Shown in pieces: positions 18,084 to 29,352 of a stretch of DNA of 64,000 nt. The stretch comes from DAIQRJ01 sp963708795 (GTDB lineage Bacteria > Actinomycetota > Actinomycetes > Propionibacteriales > DAIQRJ01), in NCBI GenBank assembly GCA_963708795.1, contig CAVPUH010000001.1:1-64000 (forward strand). The letters run 5' to 3'. The first letter of the stretch is position 1. The number at the start of each line of letters is the position of its first letter. The position numbers and the translations under genes were made by a program. Under the pieces are notes generated by a model. The model was not told where the DNA came from and did no database searches. It saw only the letters and a list, made by a program, of their open reading frames with translations.

Positions 18084-20257
18084 GACGTGCTCCCGCCGTG
18101 GCTCGCAGGCACGCCGGTCTCCGACTCCACGGCGTCCTCGGCCCCCTCGGCCGTCCGGTGGCCGGGGCCGGGCCCACGAGCCAGCTCCGGCAGCGACGAC
18201 AGCCGCTCGACGATCCGCCGGGTCACCTCGTCCGGCGAGGCGCTCGCATCGACCACCACGTAGTGCTCGGGGTCCAGCCCGGCGAGCTCGAGGAACTGCT
18301 CGCGGACCGCGGTGCGGAAGGCCAGCGACTCCGCTTCCAGTCGATCCGGCGCCCCCGCCCGGCTCCGCGCCCGGTCGGCGGACACCGCCGGATCCACGTC
18401 GAGAACGATCGTGAGGTGTGGTCGGAGCCCCTCGGTGGCCCACCCGTTGATGCGAGCGATCTCCTCCCGGTTGAGCACCCGCCCGGCACCTTGATAGGCC
18501 AGCGTGGAGTCGACGTACCGATCGGTCAGGACGGCCTCGCCACGTTCGAGTGCGGGAAGGATCGTCTGGGCCACGTGCTCGGCCCGGTCCGCCGCGAACA
18601 GCAGTGCTTCGGTGCGCCCGGACATCCCGGGGCCAGGATCGAGCAGGATCGACCTGACCTTCACCCCGACGTCGGTGCCGCCGGGCTCGCGCGTCACGAC
18701 GACGGTCCACCCGCGGGCGCGCAGCCAGTCCGCGATGGCGCGTGACTGGGTCGACTTGCCGGCGCCGTCGCCGCCCTCCAGCGAGACGAACATCCCCGTC
18801 GGGGAGAACCGATCGGCGCGATGAGCCAACGGACGCCCCAATCCCGTGCGGATCTGCGACCACAGGCTGACCCTCGTGGTGACCATCTGACGATAGGACA
18901 ACACGCCGACACCGATCGCCCCGAGCGCACCCAGCGCGATCGTGATCCCGGCTCCGTTGTAGGTGATCACCGACCCGTCGGGCAACACCACGCGGTGCGC
19001 GCCGATCGCGCCGGCGACGGCCGGGGCCGCGGCGAGCACGGCCGCCATGGCCAGCCTGGTCAGGGACGACACGAACGCGAAGGTCCGGCCGCGCAGATCG
19101 TCGCTCACCTCCAGGCCGAGCAGCGTGTACCCGTTGACCCAGCACACCCCCGCGCCCACGCCGAGGCCGACGGCGCACAGGGTCACGACGACGATGTTCG
19201 CGACCAGCGCGAGGACCAACAGGAACACGCCCGCCACGACCAGCGCGAGGGCGAACACCCGCCGCCGGCTCAAGGCCGGAGCCACCGTCGGCCCCCAGAA
19301 CATCCCGGTGGCCAGGCCGGTGAAGACGGCACCGAAAAGGACCCCGTAGCCCGCGTCACCGGCGCCGAGATCCACGACGTACGTCCGGCCGAGCCCCACC
19401 ACCACGCCCCCGGCCGCGAAGGCCCCGACGATGCCGACCACGAGCCCGCGGATCATCGGCGTGTCCCGGATGAACCGCCAGCCGTCGAGCAACGCCCGGA
19501 TCGGATTTGGCTCGGCGGTGCGGGCCGCCCGGTTCTGCGTGAGTTCCTTGAGCGTGACGATCGTGGCAGCCGACGCGAGGAACGTCAGCGCGTTCACGTA
19601 CAACGCGAGGTCCTGGGACGACTCGCCGAACCAGCCGAACAGCGAGTTCGCGCCGCGGTTCAGCAGCGAGAGGAGAGTGAACAGCGCGGCGGCGGGAAGG
19701 GCAGACCCGTAGGTCGTGGCGAGGAACAGCTGGTTCGCCGCGGCCAGCTTCGACCGTGGGACGAGGTTGGGAACCGAGGCGTCCTTCGCCGGCAGCCAGA
19801 CCAGCCCGACGAACTCGATCAGCACCGTGGCGACGAACAGCCAGGTCAGCGTGCCGACGATGGGGATCGACAGCATGATGGCGAACCGGAGGACGTCACC
19901 GACGACCAGCGTCATCCGGCGATCGAGCCGGTCGGCCAGGTATCCCCCGATCGGTCCGGCCACCAGCGCAGGCAGCAGCCGGAGCAGCAGAACGGCGGCG
20001 ATCGCGAAGTTCTGCTCGCGGTACCCGTGGCCCATCGTCAGCGTGGCGGCCATCGCGGTGGTCGCGAGAAGCCCTAGCCAGTCTCCGAGGCTCGAGAATC
20101 CCAGACACAACCAGAGCCGACGGAACGCGCGGATGTGCAGGACGTAGCGGATGTCCGCTGTCGAACTCCCCGACGACCCGACGTCGTCGGCGAGAACGCC
20201 CACCGGCTCCGGCGCGACCGGCGGCACCCCCTCCGCCCGGGACGCCGGTTCGGTCAC
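18080..20257 (-). CDS. tmk: MFS transporter fused to thymidylate kinase
   Basis: A 725-residue bifunctional protein. Residues about 35-440 form a major-facilitator membrane domain with 10-12 helices (ADRLDRRMTLVVGDVLRF is the cytoplasmic loop 2-3 signature). Residues about 500-715 are dTMP kinase: P-loop SLEGGDGAGKST, the DR[YH]-type motif TDRYVDSTLAYQG, and the LID-side TIVLDVDP segment; the C-terminal 30 residues are disordered. Fusion of tmk to an MFS-like domain is known in several actinomycetes and tethers dTDP synthesis to the membrane. The start GTG overlaps the CYTH-CHAD stop, and the stop overlaps holB, giving a coupled trio. Confidence 0.9.
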   Translation of the reverse strand: MTEPASRAEGVPPVAPEPVGVLADDVGSSGSSTADIRYVLHIRAFRRLWLCLGFSSLGDWLGLLATTAMAATLTMGHGYREQNFAIAAVLLLRLLPALVAGPIGGYLADRLDRRMTLVVGDVLRFAIMLSIPIVGTLTWLFVATVLIEFVGLVWLPAKDASVPNLVPRSKLAAANQLFLATTYGSALPAAALFTLLSLLNRGANSLFGWFGESSQDLALYVNALTFLASAATIVTLKELTQNRAARTAEPNPIRALLDGWRFIRDTPMIRGLVVGIVGAFAAGGVVVGLGRTYVVDLGAGDAGYGVLFGAVFTGLATGMFWGPTVAPALSRRRVFALALVVAGVFLLVLALVANIVVVTLCAVGLGVGAGVCWVNGYTLLGLEVSDDLRGRTFAFVSSLTRLAMAAVLAAAPAVAGAIGAHRVVLPDGSVITYNGAGITIALGALGAIGVGVLSYRQMVTTRVSLWSQIRTGLGRPLAHRADRFSPTGMFVSLEGGDGAGKSTQSRAIADWLRARGWTVVVTREPGGTDVGVKVRSILLDPGPGMSGRTEALLFAADRAEHVAQTILPALERGEAVLTDRYVDSTLAYQGAGRVLNREEIARINGWATEGLRPHLTIVLDVDPAVSADRARSRAGAPDRLEAESLAFRTAVREQFLELAGLDPEHYVVVDASASPDEVTRRIVERLSSLPELARGPGPGHRTAEGAEDAVESETGVPASHGGSTS

Positions 20258-21837
20258 GACCGGCCGGCCTTGCGTTGGAGCGCGCGTCGTTGCCGGGCGA
20301 AGTCACGGATCATCGCGTCGGTTCCCGACGATGCGTCGGTCGCTGCCTCGGCGCTCGCGCGGCCCAGGGCGAACACGACGGCCGGATCGGTCGCCGAGCC
20401 ACGCAGTGCGAGCTCACGCATGGCCCGGCTACAACCCGCCGCGGCGGCCACCCGGTCGGACTCACGGCGCAGCTTGCGGGTGGCGCGGGCATAGGCACCG
20501 GCGTGATCACCCTCGAGCAGCACCGTGGCCCGACCGAGCACCTCGACGGCCGCAGCCTGCGCCTGCACGTCCCGCCACACCGTCCAGATCTCCCTACCGG
20601 CGCGGTCCGCCCGGCGAAGGCGTTTGCCCAGCGCGCTCAGTGTGTGGGTCAGGGCATCCGCCAACCAGGTGTGCGCCGGGAGCTCCGCGGACGCGACGAG
20701 GCCCTGCTCGTCGCGCAGCAGCGCGGCACCCGGGTTCCGCGCCAGCCGGACCAGCCCGTCGAGCATCCGTCGATACCGCGGCAGACCGAGGGTGGAGGTG
20801 AGCCGGCGGCGCGCGGCCAGCTCGTTCGCTGCCATGACGTCCTCGAGCCCGGCGAACTCCTCCCGATCCGTGCCCAGCCGCTTGCGCAACGCCCCGAGAT
20901 TCCTGAGCTCGGCCAGCTGGTCGTCGAGCCAGGCCAGGTCGTTCACGACCTCCGCGATGGCGTCGTCGTCGAGCATGCCGGCGAACACCCGGAGGTCCGA
21001 GGCGAGCGCGACCACCGACCGATGGAGCGTGGAGACACCGCGGTCGGCGCCGTCGCGCACGGCGAGGTCGGCGCTCCACAGCTCACGGGCATCCGAGCGG
21101 ATCATCGACGCGAACACACCGGCCGCCGGATCGCTGCGCAGCACCGGGTCCGGGTCGGGGAGATCGGGAAGTCCGGTGGCCGGCGCTCCGAGGCGGACCG
21201 GCAGGGGGACGGGCTCGTCGAGCAGGGTGGCCCCGGCGGTCTCGAGCGAGTCGCACAGCCACGCCAACGCGCGCGCCGAGCAGCCGACCGCCTCGATCGT
21301 CGCTTCCCGGTACCGCGCGACCGCGATCTCGTGCCGCCGCAGTGTGACGGTGTCGTCGACCAGGACCGCCGCCGTTCCGGAACCGCCCCGGATGAGCCAG
21401 CGGGTTCGCTTCACCGACCGCGTGGCCAGGTCGGTGAGGCTGCCGTTGCGCACGAGCGGGGTGAGCCGGTCCGCGAGCTCGGGGGGCACCACCGGAGCAT
21501 GGCCGTCGCCGCCGAGCGGCTCGGATGCGCCGACGAAGTGGCTCCTGCCGACGGCTGCCGGTGCGATCTCCAGCCACTCCGGGAGCGTGAGTTCCCACTC
21601 TTCCGGACGCGCATGCCCGCCGGCGGGGCCGCCTGACGGTGTGGCCGGGGTGCGGATCAGCATCGCGCCGGTCCGCAGCAATCGAGCATCGGCCACGTCG
21701 ACGACCGTCGACACCAGCGTGCCGGAGCCACCGAACGCGAGTGTCGTCAGCCCGAGGTCCGGGTTGGTCAACGTGACGGCCGGCATTTCCAGCGGCAGCT
21801 CCAGGGCTGCCGGGCCCACGGCCTCCTGACGCGCCAC
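20254..21837 (-). CDS. CYTH-CHAD domain protein
   Basis: A 527-residue cytoplasmic protein. The first 215 residues fit the CYTH triphosphate-tunnel fold, with alternating strands and a closing IEAVGCSARALAWLCDSLE helix, although the acidic ExExK signature is weak here. Residues about 235-500 are a CHAD domain rich in conserved histidine/arginine helices (SDLRVFAGMLDDDAIAEV, ARATRKLRRESDRV). CHAD domains bind polyphosphate, and CYTH-CHAD pairs often lie near polyphosphate genes; none is visible nearby. The stop overlaps the MFS-tmk start (GTGA), and the start is 8 bases past the topA stop, so it sits inside the topA-tmk-holB operon. Confidence 0.72.
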   Translation of the reverse strand: MARQEAVGPAALELPLEMPAVTLTNPDLGLTTLAFGGSGTLVSTVVDVADARLLRTGAMLIRTPATPSGGPAGGHARPEEWELTLPEWLEIAPAAVGRSHFVGASEPLGGDGHAPVVPPELADRLTPLVRNGSLTDLATRSVKRTRWLIRGGSGTAAVLVDDTVTLRRHEIAVARYREATIEAVGCSARALAWLCDSLETAGATLLDEPVPLPVRLGAPATGLPDLPDPDPVLRSDPAAGVFASMIRSDARELWSADLAVRDGADRGVSTLHRSVVALASDLRVFAGMLDDDAIAEVVNDLAWLDDQLAELRNLGALRKRLGTDREEFAGLEDVMAANELAARRRLTSTLGLPRYRRMLDGLVRLARNPGAALLRDEQGLVASAELPAHTWLADALTHTLSALGKRLRRADRAGREIWTVWRDVQAQAAAVEVLGRATVLLEGDHAGAYARATRKLRRESDRVAAAAGCSRAMRELALRGSATDPAVVFALGRASAEAATDASSGTDAMIRDFARQRRALQRKAGRS

Positions 21838-21844
21838 GCTTTTC

Positions 21845-24685
<2,841 letters not shown>

Positions 24686-24794
24686 TGCTTTCTCCAAAGG
24701 GGCAGACGGACGATCACTGCGGGTGTTTCCCGAGGTATGGCGGCGCCAGTGTGTCACGGGCCGGAAAGCGCCGTGGCGGGAGCCGAGGGATTGA

Positions 24795-27035
24795 ATGTCC
24801 CTCATGAGTGCATCTGCGAGCCCCGCTCCCGGCGCGAGTGAAGGGCCGGGCCACGTGGAACCTGTCGATCGGGTCGACCCGCTGATCGGGACCGACGGGC
24901 CGGATCCGACCGAGTACGGCGGGATGGTGCCGAGCACGGCGCCACCGTTCGCGATGACCCGCTGGACGCCGATGACCCGGGAGAACGGCATCTCGCGATG
25001 CGCGTACCACCACGGCGACGACACCATCATCGGCTTCCTCGGCAGCCACCAGCCTGCCATCTGGATGGGCGACTGGGGGCAGGTCGCCGTGATGCCGGGC
25101 GTCGGGGAGGTCCGGCCCCTGCTCGAGGACCGGGCGTTGGTGTTCGACCATGCGGACGAACAGGTCAGCGCAGCGTCCTACCGGGTGCGGATGCGCACGG
25201 CCGACGGCTCGATCGACGCCGCGCTGACCGGGACCTCGCGGGTCGGGTTCTGTTCGTTCGCGTTCTCGGCCGACCGATCGGCCGGCTCCGCCGGGACTGC
25301 CGCCGCGGCCGTGGCGAGCGTCGACCGGTGGGTACTCGTGCAGGCCACCAGGGCCGGGTTCGACGGCGCCGTGTCGATCGATCCCGACGCTCGGGAGGTA
25401 TCCGGGTGGAACCCCGAGCGTCAGGACTCCCACCTCGGGCCACCCGCGGCAGCCGGGTTCCGCGGGTACTTCGTGGCCCGGTTCGACGCCCCGTTCGCCA
25501 GTTGGGGCACCGCTGCCGGCGGCGACCTCGACGAGGGCTCCCGGGCGGGGACCGGCGGTGAGCTCGGTGCGTACGTGCGGTTCTCCCCCGACGTCGCGAG
25601 GGTCGGGGTCCGCGTCGGCGTGTCGCTGATCTCGATCGACCAGGCCCGGGCGAACCTCGACCGCGAGGTACCGGACGGGACGTCGTTCGAGTCGGTCGAG
25701 GCCGGCACTCGCGCGGCGTGGTCGGCCAAGCTGGATCTCATCCGGGTGAAGGGCGCGACCGACGACGAGCTCGTCACCTTCTACACGTGCCTGTTCCACG
25801 CGCTGCAGTACCCCTCGGAGATCGACGAGGACGGCCGGTACTACTGCGGTTACACCGACTCCGTCCGCGAGACCGACTCCGCGTACACGGCGTTCTCGCT
25901 GTGGGACACGTTCCGAGCGCAGAACGCGCTGCTGATCCTGCTCGCGCCCGAGCGGATCGACGGGATGATGCGATCGCTGCTGCGCTCGTACCAGGCATCG
26001 GGCTGGTTGCCGATCTGGGAGAACCTGGTCGAGACGAACATCATGGTGGGCACGCACGCGGACTCGATCGTGGCCGAGGCGATGGTCAAGGGCTTCACCG
26101 GTTTCTCCGCCTCGACGGCGTACGAGGCCGTCCTCAAGGACGCGACGGTGCCGCCGGAACGCGACACCGAACTGCAGTACGCCGATCGGGAGGTCCCCGT
26201 CCCCGCGCAGGCGCGGGCCGGGCTCACCTGGTACCTCCGGCACGGCTGGGTGCCGGCCGACCGGACCGCCGAGGCCGGGTCGAGGACGCTGGATTACGCG
26301 TTCGACGACTGGTGCGTGGCCCAGGTCGCTCGGCTCACCGGGCACGACGACGTCGCGGCCGAGTTGGTGAAGCGTTCGTCGAGCTACCAGACCCTGTGGA
26401 ACGCCGGCACCGGCTTCATCCAGGCCCGGAACCTCGACGGGTCGTGGGCCGAGGACGGGTGGACCGAGGGCACGAAGTGGCCGTATCTGTTCGGCGCGCT
26501 GCACGACATCCGCGGCTTGCGCGACCTGATGGGCATCGACTTGTTCCGGGCTCGACTGGACGAGCACTTCGCCGCCGGGTGGAACATGCACGACAACGAG
26601 CCCAGCCACCACATCCCCTACCTGTACTCCTATGCGGGCCAACCGTGGAAGACCCAGGAGCAGGTGCGCTCGATCGCCCGGGCGTCGTATCTGACCGACC
26701 CCGGCGGCCTGTGCGGGAACGACGACCTCGGGCAGATGTCGGCGTGGTACCTGTTCACGGCGATGGGGTTCTACCCGGTGAATCCCGCATCGGGTGAGTA
26801 CGTGGTGGGCGCGCCGTTGTTCGAGGAGGTGCGGATCGACCTACCAGGCGCCGCCCGGCCGCTGGTGATCGTGGCTCCGGATGCGCCGTCGGCCCCGTAC
26901 GTCGCCGGGCTGACGGTCGACGGCGCCCGGCGGGTGTCCCCGTTCCTCAGCCACGCCGACCTCGCCGAGGGCGGCCGGCTGGAGTTCGCGATGAGCATCG
27001 AGCCGACGACCTGGGGCAGCCGGGTCGATCGCTGA
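24795..27035 (+). CDS. GH92 family glycosidase (alpha-mannosidase-like)
   Basis: A 746-residue glycoside hydrolase family 92 protein; characterised members are calcium-dependent exo-alpha-mannosidases. The N-terminal beta domain begins VDPLIGTDGPDPTEYGGMVPST, and the catalytic (alpha/alpha)6 domain has the family blocks DTFRAQNALLILL, WTEGTKWPYLF (carrying the general acid Glu), HIPYLYSYAGQPWKTQ and GNDDLGQMSAWYLFTAMGFYPV (the general base Asp region). There is no signal peptide at either possible start, so it may act on cytoplasmic or imported oligosaccharides. It stands alone, divergent from topA by 110 bases. No transporter or other glycan genes are adjacent. Confidence 0.85.
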   Translation: MSLMSASASPAPGASEGPGHVEPVDRVDPLIGTDGPDPTEYGGMVPSTAPPFAMTRWTPMTRENGISRCAYHHGDDTIIGFLGSHQPAIWMGDWGQVAVMPGVGEVRPLLEDRALVFDHADEQVSAASYRVRMRTADGSIDAALTGTSRVGFCSFAFSADRSAGSAGTAAAAVASVDRWVLVQATRAGFDGAVSIDPDAREVSGWNPERQDSHLGPPAAAGFRGYFVARFDAPFASWGTAAGGDLDEGSRAGTGGELGAYVRFSPDVARVGVRVGVSLISIDQARANLDREVPDGTSFESVEAGTRAAWSAKLDLIRVKGATDDELVTFYTCLFHALQYPSEIDEDGRYYCGYTDSVRETDSAYTAFSLWDTFRAQNALLILLAPERIDGMMRSLLRSYQASGWLPIWENLVETNIMVGTHADSIVAEAMVKGFTGFSASTAYEAVLKDATVPPERDTELQYADREVPVPAQARAGLTWYLRHGWVPADRTAEAGSRTLDYAFDDWCVAQVARLTGHDDVAAELVKRSSSYQTLWNAGTGFIQARNLDGSWAEDGWTEGTKWPYLFGALHDIRGLRDLMGIDLFRARLDEHFAAGWNMHDNEPSHHIPYLYSYAGQPWKTQEQVRSIARASYLTDPGGLCGNDDLGQMSAWYLFTAMGFYPVNPASGEYVVGAPLFEEVRIDLPGAARPLVIVAPDAPSAPYVAGLTVDGARRVSPFLSHADLAEGGRLEFAMSIEPTTWGSRVDR

Positions 27036-27120
27036 ACCGACGGCCGGGCCGAACTCCGCCGGCGGCCGGCCGGTGAGCGGGAGCCGCCCGCGCCGGATCG
27101 ACGTGTGCCCGGGCGGCGGT

Positions 27121-27679
27121 TCAGCGATCCGGCAGGTCGAGCCGGCGACGCAGGTGGTGGAGCGTGCGTTCGGCCTGCGCGGCCACCGTCGGCTCCGGAT
27201 CGTCGAGCGCGTCCAGCACGACCTCGAGGTGCTCGTGCTCGCCCACCACGCCGAGCCCACGCAACGCCGCTATCCGGACGCGCGCGGTCTCGTCGGCGGC
27301 GACCAGCCCGGCCAGCGCGTCGGCCGCCGACCCGAGTTCATGCGCGACGACCACCTTCGCCGCCATCTCCCGGGGGCGCCAGTGCCAGTGACCCCAGCGC
27401 GTCGACGACGACGGACTCGACCGCTGCGTCGATGCTCCCCGGGTCCAGGTGCAGCAGCGTTCGCAGCGCCCAGGTCGGCCACCAGTAGCTCTGGTCCGCG
27501 CGACTCGTCATCCGCTCGGCCAACGACCGCGCCGCCTGCGGATCGACGATCACCTCGGTGAGCTCGCCGTCGATCGGCGCATCCGTCCGCAGCACCTCGA
27601 CGCAGGCGCCCACGACGTCCGCGACCCCGAACCGCGCCACCCCCGCCCGGGCCCGCTGCTGCGGCGTCATCTCGGCCAT
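27121..27679 (-). CDS. HEAT-repeat-like small protein, one frameshift
   Basis: Starting at ATG 27679 (MAEMTPQQRARAGVAR), helical repeats follow: VADVVGACVEVLRTDAP, YWWPTWALRTLLHLDPGSIDAAVESVVVDAL, and after a shift AAKVVVAHELGSAADALAGLVAADETARVRIAALRGLGVV with HEHLEVVLDALDDPEPTVAAQAERTL. These are HEAT/PBS-lyase-like repeats. Removing one C from the five-C run at 27372-27376 on the minus strand (LAPREMAAKVV) restores one frame of about 185 residues. Likely a protein-binding scaffold; its partner is unknown. It follows the methyltransferase gene on the same strand by 22 bases. Confidence 0.65.
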
Positions 27680-27701
27680 CCCCCGGACCCGCGACCCTGC
27701 T

Positions 27702-29318
27702 TCAGGCCGGACCGAGCAGCCCGGAGACGAGCAACTCCCGGGCCGAGCCGAGCACCTCGCGCTGCAACGTCGCGGCCCGTTCGGGCGTGAGCTCCAGGAG
27801 CTCGGCCAGCGCATCGACGATCTGGCCCGTGGTCAGCTCGCCGTCGCAGGCACCCACGAAGCCCGCCAATGCGGTGTCGACCTCGATCGCCCGCATCGTC
27901 GTCCCCTGCTGCCGGAGCACGAGGTGTTCGGGGTCGGGGTAGCCGGGTCGGTTCCACTGCTCGGCGACGACGTCGCCGGCCACCGCCAGCCGAGCGTTCC
28001 GCAGGGTCTCGTCCGACCCTCCGTGCACCCGCAGCCACTCGATCGCGTCCACCCACCGCCCGACGGCGTCGCCGAGCGGCTGTGCCACCGCGCCGGCGAG
28101 CTCCTCCACGCGCACGTGGACCGGCCCGACGTCCACCGGGCGGTGCAGCATCACCCATCCCATCCCGACGCCGGTGATCCGCTCGGCGTCGAACCAGGCG
28201 AGCCAGGCGCGGTAGCGGTCGGAGTAGCCCGGGTCGCCGTGAAGGCCGGCGTCGCGCAGCCACAACTCCACGTAGGCCGCCGGGTCGAGGACCTCGCGTT
28301 GCACGATCCAGGCGTCCACCGGCTGCCCGTTCACCGCCGGCCCGATCCACGCGCGGACCCGATCCCGCCAGTCCTGGCCGTCGACGTGCGCCCAGTTCGC
28401 GAGCAGCTGCGCCACTCCGCCGGGTGTCAGCAAACCGGGGAGGCCGGTTACGAGCCCGGCCACCATGGCGTCACCGGCCGAGCCCGAGTCCCGGTATGTC
28501 AACGCGCTGACGTCCGCCGAGCCGGGCGAGACGACGAAGGGCGGGTTCGACACCACGAGATCGAACACCTCGCCGGCGACGGGTTCGAGGAGGCTGCCCG
28601 TTCGCCAGTCGACGTCGATCTCGTTGAGAGCCGCCGACAGCCGGGCCATCGCCAGCGCCCGGGGATTGACGTCGGTCCCGACGACGCTGTCGGCATGTGT
28701 GCACAGGTGAAGCGTCTGGATGCCGGATCCCGTGCCGAGGTCGAGCGCGCGTCCGACCCGCCGGCGCAGCGTCAGTCCGGCCAGGGTCGTCGCCGCGTCG
28801 TTGACGCCGAGCACGTACTCGTCGCCGAGCCGCACCGTCGACCCGTCGAGTCCCGGCGTCAGATCGCTGACGACCCAGCCGTCGTGCTGTTCGTCGCCGT
28901 AGGGACGGATGTCGATCGCGGCCCGGACGATGCCCGGTCGGCCGGCCGCCGCCGGGTCGGCGGTGAGGATGCCCGATGCCAGCAGCGGCTCGAACGCGGG
29001 ACCGAAGGCGAGTTCCGCGTCGGTGCTCGACACCGGGGCCTGCACCGTCCAGAGCAGCACCATCGTGGTGAGAGCAGGCGCGAGCCGCGCGGCGGCGTGC
29101 CGGTCGAGCGCGACCACGCCCGGGGTCGTCTCGTTGCGGCTCAGGGCAGTCGACGCAGCCGGCCCCAGGAGGGAGTGGACGCCGTCGACCGTGTAACCGG
29201 CGGTCCGGAGCGCCCGCCGCAACGCATCGACCGCGGTGGGGTCGCTCCACGCCGCCGGCTCGAAGACACCGATGCCGACCTCGCCCGGGTCGTCCCCGGG
29301 AGCGGTCGGCATCGGCAT
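27702..29318 (-). CDS. SAM-dependent methyltransferase (large, HemK/PrmC-like catalytic domain)
   Basis: A 538-residue protein with an N-terminal winged-helix-like region (about residues 20-140), a class I methyltransferase core, and a long C-terminal helical domain. Core motifs are ALDLGTGSGIQTLHL (SAM-binding motif I), VVGTDVNPRALAMA, and DLVVSNPPFVV, the N/D-PP-F/Y motif shared by enzymes that methylate planar nitrogens such as glutamine N5 or adenine N6. Such three-domain proteins are common in actinobacteria without a proven substrate. It probably forms a small unit with the HEAT protein downstream. The adjacent pyrophosphatase gene is 35 bases upstream on the same strand. Confidence 0.8.
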   Translation of the reverse strand: MPMPTAPGDDPGEVGIGVFEPAAWSDPTAVDALRRALRTAGYTVDGVHSLLGPAASTALSRNETTPGVVALDRHAAARLAPALTTMVLLWTVQAPVSSTDAELAFGPAFEPLLASGILTADPAAAGRPGIVRAAIDIRPYGDEQHDGWVVSDLTPGLDGSTVRLGDEYVLGVNDAATTLAGLTLRRRVGRALDLGTGSGIQTLHLCTHADSVVGTDVNPRALAMARLSAALNEIDVDWRTGSLLEPVAGEVFDLVVSNPPFVVSPGSADVSALTYRDSGSAGDAMVAGLVTGLPGLLTPGGVAQLLANWAHVDGQDWRDRVRAWIGPAVNGQPVDAWIVQREVLDPAAYVELWLRDAGLHGDPGYSDRYRAWLAWFDAERITGVGMGWVMLHRPVDVGPVHVRVEELAGAVAQPLGDAVGRWVDAIEWLRVHGGSDETLRNARLAVAGDVVAEQWNRPGYPDPEHLVLRQQGTTMRAIEVDTALAGFVGACDGELTTGQIVDALAELLELTPERAATLQREVLGSARELLVSGLLGPA

Positions 29319-29352
29319 GGTCGGCGATTCGCTCGACTGGTCGGTCAGCGGA

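Noticed and set aside
24686..25060. N-terminal extension of topA
   Set aside because: A GGAG six bases before the GTG at 24685 and the MSQGSS..SRALVIVESP start fit the family; the extension has no conserved features and overlaps the GH92 gene.
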